The notes beneath the pieces are model-generated. The model saw only the letters and a list, made by a program, of their open reading frames with translations. It was not told where the DNA came from and did not search any database. Shown piece by piece: positions 33,631-45,366 of a DNA stretch of 64,000 bases. Position numbers and translations under genes: made by a program. Origin of the DNA: Pollenia angustigena (taxonomy: Eukaryota > Arthropoda > Insecta > Diptera > Polleniidae); contig OV884059.1 of NCBI GenBank assembly GCA_930367215.1, forward strand, positions 66,311,393 through 66,375,392. The letters run 5' to 3'. The number at the start of each line of letters is the position of its first letter. The first letter of the stretch is position 1.

Positions 33631-34776
33631 CAGTGGCGTAGCTAGCTCAGGGGGCCCTCGAATCCTTACCAGAAATCTCGATAGATTTGAGCTTTTGGAA
33701 ATTTAACGCGTAAAATATCCATTGGCTTAGCCATTATATTGGTGGACATATGTTTGAAAGTATTTTTACATCTTAGGGCCATTATTATAACTTGGCGTTA
33801 GCTGTTATCCGACAGTTAACAGACGCTTTTTGACAGATAACACATTATTATCTGTCAATTTAATCTTAACTTTAGCTAACTTCAAGTTGTAATAATGGCC
33901 CTTAGAGTATTAACAGTTCAACCTAAACAAAAGGAGAAGACTTTTTTTATATAAGAAAAATTCTGCTGCTGACACATTTTAAATAAAAAACTAATATAGC
34001 GTTCAATAAATCCGATTTTTCAGCCGTCCGATAATGAATTTGATCTATAATTTGTTTAATATACATAAATTGTATTAATATGCGTTTTGTACATGAAAAC
34101 ACTTACAGATCTGATATATGTTGGCCTTTAAAAGAAACAATACGATAAATAATTTTCCCAAAAAGAGAAATAGTTTATTTGTACATTCTCAATTTAAACC
34201 TTAAATTAATTTTTGTTATCTAATTTGAGATTAGAACCCCAAATCTGGTAGCTCTGCTTTAGTCTATACAACCTAACGGAAGTATTTACAGCAATGTTAT
34301 TATTCTTTACAATTCCTGTCACCTCTGCAGCAGCTGAAAGGTCATTAAGCAAATTAAAAATAATAAAAAAATTGTTTAAGAAATAATATGGGCCAAACTC
34401 GACTCCGACATTTATCGCTTATGGCAATTGAAAACAAAACCGCAGCAAGCTAAAACTAAAGCTAGGAAAAAATTGTAAATATAATTGTTATTAAGTCAGT
34501 TGGTATGCCCGACCTTTATATAATAAACTTTTAAATCTTCTCTATTTCGTTTTATTAGCCAAACCTACACCAAGTATTAATTGTAATTTGTGTAGTTTCT
34601 GTTTAAAATTTGTATTACCTCCCTGCAGTGCACAAAAAAAGAGCTTAAGTAGCTTAGCATTTTTTAAGTATTTGTATATTTCATATTTTTATTTGATAAA
34701 ATCAATCAGTTTGCATGGCAGTGGGCCCTATTTTTTAATTTGCCCCAGCGCCCTTGGTTACCTAGCTACGCCACTG
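33631..34776 (+). mobile_element. hAT element, 1146 bp, exact 8-bp duplication
   Basis: CAGTGGCGTAGCTAG and CTAGCTACGCCACTG are exact inverted ends. GTCCGTAT flanks both (33623-33630, 34777-34784). The end sequence is the style of Tip100/ZMYM-type hATs. A dimerisation-domain relic of the transposase lies near the right end. Confidence 0.95.
34279..34452 (+). pseudogene. hAT transposase dimerisation domain (hATC), broken
   Basis: IPVTSAAAERSLSKLKIIKK at about 34309-34368 is the classic hATC motif in which Ala-Glu-Arg-Ser is invariant. After a stop at 34384-34386, MGQTRLRHLSLMAIEN in another frame is the expected continuation (L..L....IE). The catalytic DDE core is missing. The domain would have joined transposase subunits. 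Confidence 0.9.
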
Positions 34777-34892
34777 GTCCGTATGTCCGTCTGAACACCT
34801 GTTGTTCGAAAGTCTCGATAGATAAGAACAATATTGGTGTCAGTTCTCCTCAGCAGCTTGGGATTGAAATTTAGCATATTCGGTTTAGTACA

Positions 34893-35041
34893 CGCAGAGA
34901 AAATACATGTTTCAGTATGGTTACCTCTAACAAAACTATTTTTAAAGTAAATTTCAAATATATTTTGTTTAATTTAACTATATTACTGTCACCGATAAAT
35001 AAGTGCTCCATCAAGAAGCCTCAACCATATTATGGTTGCCT
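34893..35041 (+). repeat. CACRCAGAGAAAA MITE, truncated copy
   Basis: TACACGCAGAGAAAATACAT starts it. Internal words ATTTAACTATATTACTGTCACC-like and CAACCATATTATGGTTGCC match 5664-5870. The right end is missing and the TATACCC element resumes. Confidence 0.65.
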
Positions 35042-35727
35042 AAAAAATTAATATTTTTGTTACAAAAACTAACACAAATTGGTGACAGAATTCAAATTTC
35101 GTAAAGATCGACCTATAATCTATCATAGGCTCCATACAAAGCCCGCTCTCGGAAAATACTTTATACGTATGGGAGATTTCATGTCAAGTGATCCAATTTT
35201 TAAATCGATGTTTTCCGATTTGGATGAAATATGCACCAAGGTTAGTCCTATTGGATAGTACACGCAGAGAAAAAATATGGTTGGGCATGGTTACGGCAAC
35301 AACAATATGTTTAATGTAACAATATATTGTTGTCGTACACAAATAATTGTTATTTTTATTTAATATCAACAATATTATAGTTACTGTAAACATATCAATG
35401 TTTATCGCAATTATGAATTTGAGTATTGTTGACCGAAAAATAATTATTTTTCTAACAACTTAATTATGATAACTTTATAAACATATTATATTTCTCACAA
35501 CCATATCATGATATTTAATAGCCATAACATGATAACTTTCTTTACATTTATCATATTATGTTAAAGATGCAATCAAACTATTTTTACTGTAATCATATTA
35601 TGTTAGCGCCATTTGTAAGATAATTTTGAAGAAGTTGTGTCGTTTTTTTTATTTGTGAGCGGTTAAACAATTAAAAGATAAAATTCCATAAAAAAATAAG
35701 TTTAAAGAAATTAAAAAATTAAAATAT

Positions 35728-36140
35728 AAGCGGAGTTCATTCAAGTATTAGTGATTTAATAGTGCAAATGCAAAATATCATAGTTTTTTTGTAAAATCCA
35801 ACAACAAAACACATAGAGATTTCGTTATATTTTATAAAAGTGCTACGACATTTCTGTGGTTTTCATGGGCAACTGCGTATGTCTTAGAACAAATTGTTCA
35901 GGAAAGACGAAAAACCATTCTAGATCAAACTATGGGCTAGGTATTGCACATTTTAAACTTTGTGATTACGTTAAAAAATCGGAATTGATCCATCTTTTTT
36001 CAAAAAAATGTAAAGAGCGTTAAAAATTAGGCAATATGGCATCAACATCTTAAAATCGAAAAAATGGACATACGCGGTTGCCCATGAAAACCACAGATTT
36101 TTCATTTGCTCTTTTGCAAGCCTTATATTGAACTCCGCTT
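35728..36140. mobile_element. 413-bp foldback MITE with AAGCGGAGTTCA ends
   Basis: AAGCGGAGTTCA and TGAACTCCGCTT are the outer inverted ends. A second internal pair, TGTGGTTTTCATGGGCAACT and its inverse at 36076-36096, makes an inner hairpin. Non-coding. Confidence 0.75.
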
Positions 36141-36244
36141 TTTGATTAACATTAAGAAAAATTGTAAGAAGCCACAAAATAAAAAATCAATTCAAAAATA
36201 TTTAAATTTATTTTGTATTTTTATGACAGCTATGAAAGGTGCTG

Positions 36245-36425
36245 TATCATAATATGATTGCTTCTAAATTTATTATGATTAACATGATGATAATATGATT
36301 ACTTCTTAGCTTATTATGATTAACATGACAATAATTTGATTAATTTCTTAGCTTATTATGATTAACATGATAATAATGTGATTCCTACTTAAGATATTAT
36401 GATTAACAGAATAATAATATGATTA
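36245..36425 (+). repeat. Tandem repeat, about 42-bp unit
   Basis: TATTATGATTAACATGA recurs at 36271, 36312, 36354 and, degenerate, near 36398. GATTACTTCTTAGCT-like words lie between. It lies in the right subterminal zone of the CACGCAGAG MITE. Confidence 0.75.
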
Positions 36426-37380
36426 AGGAAAAAATATAATAATGAAATAGTACGAGTATATTTAGTCATAATATGATTCAATAATAATCTTAATGTGGTG
36501 ACTACAATCATAATTCTTATCATAATATGTTGCTCTTAGAATATGTTTACCACAACCATGTTTTTTCTTTGCGTGTAGTTTGGACACAACAAGATCGGTC
36601 ATAAAGTTTCTGAGTTAGAGGGGGTCAAAGTTTGACATTTTGGCCATACAGGTGTTCTTTCTCATCCATGTAACTTATTACCTATTGGTGTAAGCAAAAT
36701 TTGTCCCAAGTAGCTTCGATAGCTATTTAATAATTCTTTTAAAAATTTTTTTTTGTTTTTTTAAAATGTCACTTGACATGAAATCCCCATATACATATCT
36801 ATATATGCTCCCATATATCCTATAAGGAGCATAGGGCTTCGGATACACACACATTTTAAGACTTTCTTTGTTACAAGATTTATAAGCGATTCATGCTTAA
36901 GTACGCTTTAAGCTACATATATATAATACCATTGCAGTAAATTGGGCCTGTAATAGTTTCATAGGATAAGAAACCACTCTGCCAAATTGCGTAAAGTTCA
37001 GTCCAAAATTTACCATAGGTCCCATATAAAGCCCACTATCGAAAAAAAACTTAAGTATGCCTAAAACCGTAACGCATAATGCTATTTAAGCAGAATGTCT
37101 ATCACAATTTCGTGAAGATCGACCCATAATTTATCATATACTCAATATAAAGCCTACTTTGGGGAAATAACATAATGAAATTTTGTGATAGATCTTATAT
37201 AAAGCGGCCTACCGAAAAGCAATTTAAAAAGCAATAAATTCGAAAAATAGTTAGTATTGTGGTTATTTTGTTGAACTATTTATGGTTTTCCTAATTAAAA
37301 ATATTAAAAATTTGGATTGAAAATTCTAAAAAATTTGTATAACTGTCTTGAAATTTAGTCAAATATAGGTTTTATAAATA

Positions 37381-37901
37381 CAGTTATTTTCGGTTAATTG
37401 AGCCCCGCTTAATTGAGTTTCCCGTTTTATTGCACTTAAAATCATGTAACGAAATCATTCCGTTTAACTGTCTATGTAAAAATAACCGTTTAATTGAGTT
37501 CCGTTTGATCGCGTCACCCGCTTAATTATTTCGCAAAATAAGACGGCATTGCGAAAAACAAGAGCAATTGTTTCGGTTAATTGTTTCCGTCTACTTAATG
37601 TGTTTTTGCTCCACAAACGTAAAAAAATTATTTTGCGGCAAGAAAGATTGTACGATAATCGTTCCTGATTTTTATTTTGTTTTAAAAAACCTAAACCATT
37701 TTTTAACGTATTAAATATAGAAATGAGTTAGTTTCTATCTACACATGGGTGTTTCGCTTTATTGCACATCTTGCTCAATTAAGCGATTTTCGTTTTAATT
37801 GCGTCGGCGATTCAATTAACCGAGTACTGCTTAATTTAATTCCCGTTTAATTGCGTCAAAAGTCGTGCATATTTAGAAACTCAATTAAGCGGAAATAACT
37901 G
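37381..37901. mobile_element. 521-bp MITE with TTAATTGAG subterminal words
   Basis: CAGTTATTTTCGG and CGGAAATAACTG are the inverted ends. GCTTAATTGAG, CCGTTTAATTG and CTCAATTAAGC recur on both sides, in both orientations. It splits the 153-bp module of the TATACCC element (TTTTATA..ACTAGAAAT). The target duplication is unclear. Confidence 0.75.
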
Positions 37902-38072
37902 ACTAGAAATCACTCTACAAAATTTTGTGATGAATAATCCAATATAACGATAGGTCCAATATAAAATTCCCTCCTGAAAATCACTTTAATACGCGTTATT
38001 ATATTTCTGAAACCAATAATGATGTTTTATTTAAATAAGGCAATGAATTCAAATTCTGTGACGTCAGGTTTA

Positions 38073-38835
38073 ACCCTTTCGACCCAGATGGTACATATGT
38101 GTACCACTGTAAGTTTAAACATCCCTAACAGCTTCAAATTTAATGTTGCTGGATTGCGAAATGAGCCTTATAGTCTTTAAAGTCTCCTGACCGTTTTTTG
38201 TAAGTTACAACGCTCCCAGCGGGAAAATAAGGAATTGATTACATGAATAACTAAAAAATAATGTATTATTTTCGAAAGAATAATAATGCATTCATGGGAA
38301 TCGAGAAGGTGATTTTATTGACACAATAATTATGATTTGATTACCACGTATATTCTCACATTTGCAGAACAAGGAATGTATTGTTTCTGTTCGTAAAAAT
38401 GTTTCGTGTTTTTTCTTCTGTTCATGACAATTATTCGTATTTTTTAGAATTATTTAAGTCATTCCCAGTATAAATTTAAATAATTTATTACAATCCTAGG
38501 ACATGTTCTGTGTTAAGAATGAGTTCTGAAATCAAATATTTATCAATATATGTATACATTCTCGTTTCCTATTGATTACATTTTCCCGCTGGGCTACCAA
38601 AGAGAAGTGCATAGCAAGGTTTTTACATGATATTATGGGCGAAATTTAATTTTACAGGACAGTTGGTACTTATTTGTACCACATAACACCCGAATGGTAC
38701 AACGATGTACCACAACCCCCACAACTATCATCCACCAATAATTGTTTTTCCGATTTTCTTTCAGCGATAAGTTATATATGACTAAAATAATCGGTTTTGT
38801 TTTACCATTGTTATTCGAAAGCCGGGTCGAAAGGG
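38073..38835. mobile_element. piggyBac-like MITE, TTAA duplication
   Basis: CCCTTTCGACCC and GGGTCGAAAGGG are exact inverted ends flanked by TTAA on both sides (38069-38072, 38836-38839), the piggyBac signature. Near both ends GGTACATATGTGTACC-type words recur. No transposase. It carries a second MITE inside. Confidence 0.9.
38215..38593. mobile_element. 379-bp MITE with CCCAGCGGGAAAAT ends
   Basis: CCCAGCGGGAAAAT and ATTTTCCCGCTGGG are exact inverted ends, followed inward by ATTGATTACAT words. GCT or CT may be duplicated at the edges. It lies inside the piggyBac-like MITE. Confidence 0.85.
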
Positions 38836-39762
38836 TTAACAAAGATTGACTGATAATTCATAGACACCATATTAAGCCTACTCCTGAAATATTCGAGCTC
38901 TCGGTGGAGTGTATAAGAGATTCGATACAGCCGAATAAAGCACTCTTTTTTTATTATTTTGTTTTTTGTTTTAATTTCATCTTCGAGCTAAGGTTTGGTT
39001 TAAATAAGCAAGCTAAACTGTTTTTAAAAATTTAGAAATTTTTTTCACGCAAGCTTAGCTCTTGAAAGCATGCCATTGGAAATAGATCGTGTGAGGTTTA
39101 ATATGACTTACGACCAATTTATTTAAAATTATAATGTATTCACGAATGTTTATTTTAAAAAGAAAGATTACCAGATTGTCAATCTTTAGCAGCAAAATTT
39201 GTGATACTTACACCGATCGACAACAAGTCACTCAATATCGTTCTCTTAAGCGACCTACTAACTATCGGCTTGTCCATCGACAGCAGTGATGTTATACGGA
39301 GGGAAAAATCTCTATCCGTAGGGATTTTCCTTTAAAAAAATGGTCGTAGGGAAAAAGGTCAGATATTTTAAAATCATTAAAATGTAGGGACTTTTCAAAA
39401 ATGAGGCAAGACTAGAGTTTCTACACGGGAAAGAATTGCCGGGAATCCCGGGACATATTTTTTAAATTATTCCCGGGGAATTTTCGGGAATTTCAAATGA
39501 AATTTTAATTTGTTAGCATCGTTAAAGAACGAGCAAATGAAATATATTCTTTACTAAAATTACTAAAAACTTTCTACAAATCGAACTATTTTTCCTACGC
39601 CAATATATAAACGGTCTTTTTAATTGTTGATGAAATGGCTAAAAAGCTTCTTGAAGTAGAAAATGAAAATGAACACGATCACCAATACCAGATGTTGAAC
39701 CATCTACAAATTCTAATAAAATAAATGTAAAGAAAATACAAAAGCCTGAAAATATCTCTAAA

Positions 39763-39915
39763 AAAGATTTTGAAGTCTATTGGGTCACGGGTAACAGGCC
39801 AACAAATTTATAATCTTTGTATTATGCGTTTCTTACTATAAAACCAACGTCTGTAGAAAGCGAGTGCACGTTTTCGTTAGCAGGCAATATATATTTCAAC
39901 GAGGATAAGAAATAG
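39763..39915 (+). pseudogene. hAT transposase dimerisation domain relic
   Basis: KDFEVYWVTGNRPTNL, a stop, then LYYAFLTIKPTSVESECTFS follows the hATC pattern (P.S...SE..FS). In-frame stops at about codons 17 and 51 disable it. It belongs to the inner hAT element. Confidence 0.85.
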
Positions 39916-40712
39916 AATCTTTGATAAGCTTTTAAAATTTAAATGCTTAAATTAATGCAAAAAAATTTTTCTTAAAAGAAAATTAATTTAACCATGTTGC
40001 TATTTATAATAACTACTAAGTATTAATAACTTTTTATAATTCGTGATCTCCCTGGGGTCACGAACGTACGTTCGTACGCTTTTGATATAGAAATAATATA
40101 GAAAACAAAACTTTTCCTACACACAGAAAACAAATTGGTTGGAAAACGGTTGCAGTAATAAAATATTGATCAAGAAATACAATTTACTATTGCAACTATT
40201 AAAAATGTATAGTTCTAACTGATTTTTAATTCTCTTGATCATTAAAACGTTATGCTAACTGAAATATGATTCCTTCAATTCTTTTATTAGTTATGATAAC
40301 TAATTTAATTTAGTTTAAAAAATTAGTACAAATGGTTATAATCACAACCGAATTTAATACAGGGCAATACTGAATATTGGTCTTTGCAATTAATAATTTG
40401 ATTTCGTCAATAAATTTTGTAATATAAATGTTAATTCATTTATTGCAGCTAATAATCGATTGCTAGTATAGTTTCAATTCGATTACAACAACTGAAAATA
40501 TAATTATTTGGTATTCACAACCAAAAAAAAAAGTTATATGTCCCAATTGTTTACTAAATTTTCTGTCAAAACATTAAATATAATAAAATAATTTTAATTT
40601 TATATTAAAATAAATAAGTTTGTGTTAAAAAATTGAAAATGTGCAAAAACTTAATAAATAGGGGTAAGTTATTTACGTATTTTTATAATTATGTGCATTT
40701 GCAGGTACATAT

Positions 40713-40982
40713 GTGTGTATGTATTATATTTCTTACAAATACACACATATATGTACCCACCTAGCATTTTCAATCAAAAGAATCAAATGGGAATCTCATG
40801 AAGAGCATTCATCGTCGACGAGCGCAATTTTTAATCGTAAAAGATTCCTCGCACGGGAGAAACTTTTACACAAGCTGATTCCTCTGCGAGATACTTCTAC
40901 AACACAGCGAAAGACGCTTTTATCACAGTGCAAAAAAATTTGGGACATTGCCGCCAGCCTCAACACTTGCAACGCTAAATGA
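40713..40982 (+). CDS. 89-residue frame of unknown function (left arm)
   Basis: After an AT-biased start the protein has normal composition: ESHEEHSSSTSAIFNRKRFL, then AREKLLHKLIPLRDTSTTQR and a KKIWDIAASLNTCNAK end. No domain was recognised. The right arm carries the same frame inverted, with one substitution (Tyr/Phe), but the arms are nearly identical as DNA, so this is no evidence of selection. The real start may lie downstream of the first Met. It could be a captured exon. Confidence 0.35.
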   Translation: MCMYYISYKYTHICTHLAFSIKRIKWESHEEHSSSTSAIFNRKRFLAREKLLHKLIPLRDTSTTQRKTLLSQCKKIWDIAASLNTCNAK

Positions 40983-41655
40983 AACTAGAATGTACTTGAG
41001 CTAAAAAATAATTTCAGATGTCTTATTTTCTTAGAATATATTATCCCTCTAACACTCATTTTAAGGAGTAATTTTTGTCCTTTTTTAACTTCCCAACAAA
41101 AGTATACTAAAACGACACTTTAGAGGTTTAAAAAGTTCCACGAATATTTTCTGCATCAAATTTTACTAGGGGTCTTCTAAGAACAAAACATCGTGCAATG
41201 TATGTAAAACGGGTTTTCGAAATTCCTGGCCTTGAAATTTTTGAATATCTTGAAAACCCATTTTACATAAAGTGCATGAACTTTTTGTCTTAAAATTTGA
41301 TGCAAAAAATATTCGTGGAACATTTTAACCCTCTAAAGTGCCGTTTTAGAATACTTTTGTTGGGAAGTTAAAAAAAGGGCAAAAATTACCCCTTAAAATG
41401 AGTTATAGAGAATTAATATATACTAAGAAAAGAATCGCAATACGATTTTACTGAAGACATCTGAAATTATTTTTTAGCTCAGAAGTACATTAAGTATATT
41501 TTTTTTGACTTATACCAAACGCCTATTCAAAAAATTCAAAAACTTTAAAAGCCCATATTTCGGGAACTAAAGCTAACTTTTCAAAACCCTTTGGCAGATT
41601 TGCTCTAATAATGTTCTAGTTTCATTTTGCGTTGCAAGTATTGATGCTGGTTTTT
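40955..41655. repeat. Older palindrome inside the left arm
   Basis: ACTTGCAACGCTAAATGAAA at 40966 is inverted near 41615-41640. Further inward AAAAATAATTTCAGATGTCT, CTTCCCAACAAAAGTAT, TTCCACGAATATTTT and AAACGGGTTTTC match their inverses. The centre is at about 41235. Similarity between these small arms is clearly lower than between the 3-kb arms, so it is older. Confidence 0.85.
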
Positions 41656-42328
41656 TTGTTGCACAGTGTATTGATCGTAGGCGAATTCGTTTGAGATTTC
41701 TGTAAAGATTTTCTAATGAGTGAATGAATGAATCTTATGAGACTATTGGAGGAATTCCCTTACAACTTGTAGAATGCTTACACATATAACTGAGCCACCT
41801 AAACAAGAGCATCAAGCTTCTTTTTCATACAATTTATACGAAACAAACCTTAAGATAAGGAATTCAACAACAATCCTGTTGGAAAATCTTATTTGGCAGA
41901 TCCTTAGTCGGCTTGTTTAAATAAAATTGTATTAACAAGTGAATTTTCATGTTTTAAAAACGCCCTTATTTAGGTAGCTCAGTAATTGTTATATGACTCA
42001 TAAGGAGATCCGCAAAAGGTTCATTCCAAGTTTAAAAGACAAGCGTGTCAGAAAATGTATAAAAAACGAATAAATAAAAAATTTTGATCATCAGAAGATT
42101 CTTTGAGGAGTTAGACAATCGTCTTACAAACATCTTATGCTATCTGGGCAATATCTTAGACCTACATGTACATATTGTTTATATTTTGCTCCGCGTGTAC
42201 ATTGGTCAAACAAATATGTTATAAGTACATTAGATGAAAATCGCTGTTTTTTTAGTGATTTTCATATTAATTTACAGCTTCAATCACTGTTCGTATTGTA
42301 AAAACCACATGTTAATTATTCTGTTTAA

Positions 42329-42597
42329 TATTAAATTAAAATGCTTAAGTTCGAGGTCAGTTGTATGTAAAATTTTTCTTTATTTGTGTAGTTTTTGATG
42401 CTGAAACGTGAAGAGCTATTACTCCTTTATTGTGGTTAATGTAAATTTTAATTAAACATTCCCTGATGATGATATTCAAAGAATATCGAAATATCGGAAA
42501 CAAATAAAGAAAAATTTTACATACAACTGACCTCGAGCTTAAGCATTTTAATTTAATATTGAATTTTAAAGGTCGAATAAAAATACAACTTAAGAAA
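42329..42597. mobile_element. 269-bp insertion present only in the left arm
   Basis: AATTATTCTGTTTAA (42314-42328) recurs with one change at 42598-42612. The right arm has a single copy at the matching place (about 43787-43801). Inside, AAATGCTTAAGTTCGAGG and the inverse form a hairpin of about 50 bp per arm. CCTGATGATGATATTC and GAAATATCGG resemble words found near the ends of Penelope-like elements. A 15-bp duplication fits target-primed insertion. Confidence 0.85.
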
Positions 42598-42823
42598 AAT
42601 TATTCTGCTTAACTTCAGACACTAGAACAAGACGACATTGAAGCCAAAGATTGCTTTTGTTGGTACATTAAGGTATAAACTGTACAACTTTGGAAATCCG
42701 TTGGATGATGTGGAAAGCTGCATGTAGGTGTTTGTATAAAATTAAATAATTTGTTAACTATGTATACATAAAAATATTAATAAATAAATAGTTTTAACAA
42801 AAAATGGAGATTATGGGAAAATT

Positions 42824-43021
42824 TTGACTTTCTATCTAATAAATCGGGAAAATGGTTCATGTAACCGGTTAAAAAAATATATTGATAACGACAATCAAAT
42901 CTCTTGTTATGAACACCAATTATGTGTTAATTCAGTTGCACCTATCATTTATTCGGGTATAAGCACAATTTTGTTTCTAATAATCATACTTACAACTAAC
43001 AATTTCTGTTGTTATGACTGA
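42824..43021 (+). other. Frame duplicated in both arms, not supported
   Basis: A 65-residue frame (NRENGSCNRLKKYIDNDNQI) recurs inverted at 43369-43587. Its doubling only reflects arm identity. It has no recognised motif and a hydrophobic end, so I annotate it as arm sequence, not as a gene. Confidence 0.3.
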
Positions 43022-44429
43022 TTGTGTACTAAAATTCAAATGTTGCTATCAAAAATATTATGCCAAGCAACGAAATTTTCAGTAATTGTAACCGAATTGT
43101 GGGATAGTACATGCAACCGACGAAATTCGATTGGCGCCAAATTCGGTTGTGATCACGAATCTGTTTTCTCTGTGTAGCATTTTTTTTGCGATTCGATAGC
43201 ATTTGGGTAGCTCTACACAGAGAAAACAGATTCGTGATCACAACCGAATTTGGCGCCAATCGAATTTCGTCGGTTGCATGTACTATCACACAATTCGGTT
43301 ACAATTACTGAAAATTTCGTTGCTTGGCATTATATTTTTGATAGCAACATTTGAATTTTAGTACACAATCAGTCATAACAACAGAAATTGTTAGTTGTAA
43401 GTATGATTATTAGAAACAAAATTGTGCTTATACCCGAATAAATGATAGGTGCAACTGAATTAACACATAATTGGTGTTCATAACAAGAGATTTGATTGTC
43501 GTTATCAATATATTTTTTTAACCGGTTACATGAACCATTTTCCCGATTTATTAGATAGAAAGTCAAAATTATTCCCATAATCTCCATTTTTTGTTAAAAC
43601 TACATATTTATTTATTAATATTTTTATGTATACATAGTTAACAAATTATTTAATTTTATACAAACTCCTACATGCAGTTTTCCACATCATCCAACGGATT
43701 TCCAAAGTTGTACATCTTATACCTTAATGTACCAACAAAAGCAATCTTTGGCTTCAATGTCATCTTGTTCTAGTGTCTGAAGTTAAACAGAATAATTAGC
43801 ATGTGGTTTTTACAATACGAACAGTGATTGAAGCTGTAAATTAATAGGAAAATCACTAAAAAAACAGCGATTTTCATCTAATGTACTTCTAACATATTTG
43901 TTTGACCAATGTACACGCGGAGCAAAATATAAACAATATGTACATGTAGGTCTAAGATATTGCCCAGATAGCATAAGAATCTTCTGATGATCAAAATTTT
44001 TTATTTATTCGTTTTTTATACATTTTCTGACACGCTTGTCTTTTAAACTTGGAATGAACCTTTTGCGGATCTCCTTATGAGTCATATAACAATTACTGAG
44101 CTACCTAAATAAGGGCGTTTTTAAAACATGAAAATTCACTTGTTAATACAATTTTATTTAAACAAGCCGACGTAAGGATCTGCCAAATAAGATTTTCCAA
44201 CAGGATTGTTGTTGAATTCCTTATCTTAAGGTTTGTTTCGTATAAATTGTATGAAAAAGAAGCTTGATGCTCTTGTTTAGGTGGCTCAGTTATATGTGTA
44301 AGCATTCTACAAGTTGTAAGGGAATTCCTCCAATAGTCTCATAAGATTCATTCATTCACTCATTAGAAAATCTTTACAGAAATCTCAAACGAATTCGCCT
44401 ACGATCAATACACTGTGCAGCAAAAAAAC

Positions 44430-45130
44430 CAGCATCAATACTTGCAACGCAAAATGAAACTAGAACATTATTAGAGCAAATCTGCCAAAGGGTTTTGAAA
44501 AGTTAGCTTTAGTTCCCGAAATATGGGCCTTTAAAGTTTTTGAATTTTTTGAATAGGCGTTTGGTATAAGTCAAAAAAAATATACTTAATGTACTTCTGA
44601 GCTAAAAAATAATTTCAGATGTCTTCAGTAAAATCGTATTGCGATTCTTTTCTTAGGATATATTAATTCTCTATAACTCATTTTAAGGGGTAATTTTTGC
44701 CCTTTTTTTAACTTCCCAACAAAAGTATTCTAAAACGGCACTTTAGAGGGTTAAAATGTTCCACGAATATTTTTTGCATCAAATTTTAAGACAAAAAGTT
44801 CATGCACTTTATGTAAAATGGGTTTTCAAGAAATTAAAAAATTTCAAGGCCAGGAATTTCGAAAACCCGTTTTACATACATTGCACGATGTTTTGTTCTT
44901 AGAAGACCCCTAGTAAAATTTGATGCAGAAAATATTCGTGGAACTTTTTAAACCTCTAAAGTGTCGTTTTAGTATACTTTTGTTGGGAAGTTAAAAAAGG
45001 ACAAAAATTACTCCTTAAAATTAGTGTTAGAGGGATAATATATTCTAAGAAAAGAAGACATCTGAAATTATTTTTTAGCTCAAGTACATTCTAGTTTCAT
45101 TTAGCGTTGCAAGTGTTGAGGCTGGCGGCA
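44430..45130. repeat. Older palindrome inside the right arm
   Basis: It is the inverted counterpart of 40955-41655, with the same small arms and centre near 44840. AAGAAATTAAAAAATTTC at the centre differs from the left-arm version, showing that changes accumulated after the arms formed. Confidence 0.85.
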
Positions 45131-45366
45131 ATGTCCCAAATTTTTTTGCACTGTGATAAAAGCGTCTTTCGCTGTGTTGTAGAAGTATCTCGCAGAGGAA
45201 TCAGCTTGTGTAAAAGTTTCTCCCGTGCGAGGAATCTTTTACGATTAAAAATTGCGCTCGTCGACGATGAATGCTCTTCATGAGATTCCCATTTGATTCT
45301 TTTGATTGAAAATGCTAGGTGGGTACATATATGTGTGTATTTGTAAGAAATATAAAACATACACAC
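45097..45366 (-). CDS. 89-residue frame of unknown function (right arm)
   Basis: Inverted copy of the 40713-40982 frame, differing at residue 4 (Phe for Tyr). Same remarks apply: normal composition in the last 65 residues, no recognised domain, duplicate by palindrome. Confidence 0.35.
   Translation of the reverse strand: MCMFYISYKYTHICTHLAFSIKRIKWESHEEHSSSTSAIFNRKRFLAREKLLHKLIPLRDTSTTQRKTLLSQCKKIWDIAASLNTCNAK

Larger units (their letters stand above)
35261..36575. mobile_element. CACGCAGAGAAAAA MITE with TA duplication
   Basis: CACGCAGAGAAAAAA at the left and TTTTTTCTTTGCGTG at the right are inverted. TA flanks both (35259-35260, 36576-36577). Subterminal zones are full of ACATGATAA, ATTATGATTA and ATATGTTTA words in both orientations. 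It sits inside the 35170-36789 MITE and carries the foldback at 35728. Confidence 0.85.
35170..36789. mobile_element. TA-flanked MITE with GATTTCATGTCAAGTGA ends
   Basis: TGGGAGATTTCATGTCAAGT and ACTTGACATGAAATCCCCA are inverted ends, with TA outside both (35168-35169, 36790-36791). It is itself split by the MITE at 35261-36575. Its own net length is about 300 bp. Confidence 0.85.
33489..38945 (+). mobile_element. TATACCC-type element split by at least five insertions
   Basis: The start TTTTTATACCCTTCACCGCA and early words (GTGTGAAACTTTTTTA, GGTCCTTGAGCAATTTT, CGATTTAGCCACGTCCGT) match the intact copy at 53766. The close GGTGGAGTGTATAAGAGATT and a hairpin ATTCGATACAGCCGAAT match its right end. 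Modules of the CATAGGTCCCATATAAAGCC kind, the 153-bp unit, lie between insertions. Insertions are a hAT (33631-34776), MITEs (34893, 35170, 37381) and a piggyBac-like element (38073-38835). Confidence 0.8.

Noticed and set aside
42824..43587. Twin frames near the palindrome centre as evidence of a conserved gene
   Set aside because: Identity of the two copies follows from the near-identical arms and says nothing about selection.
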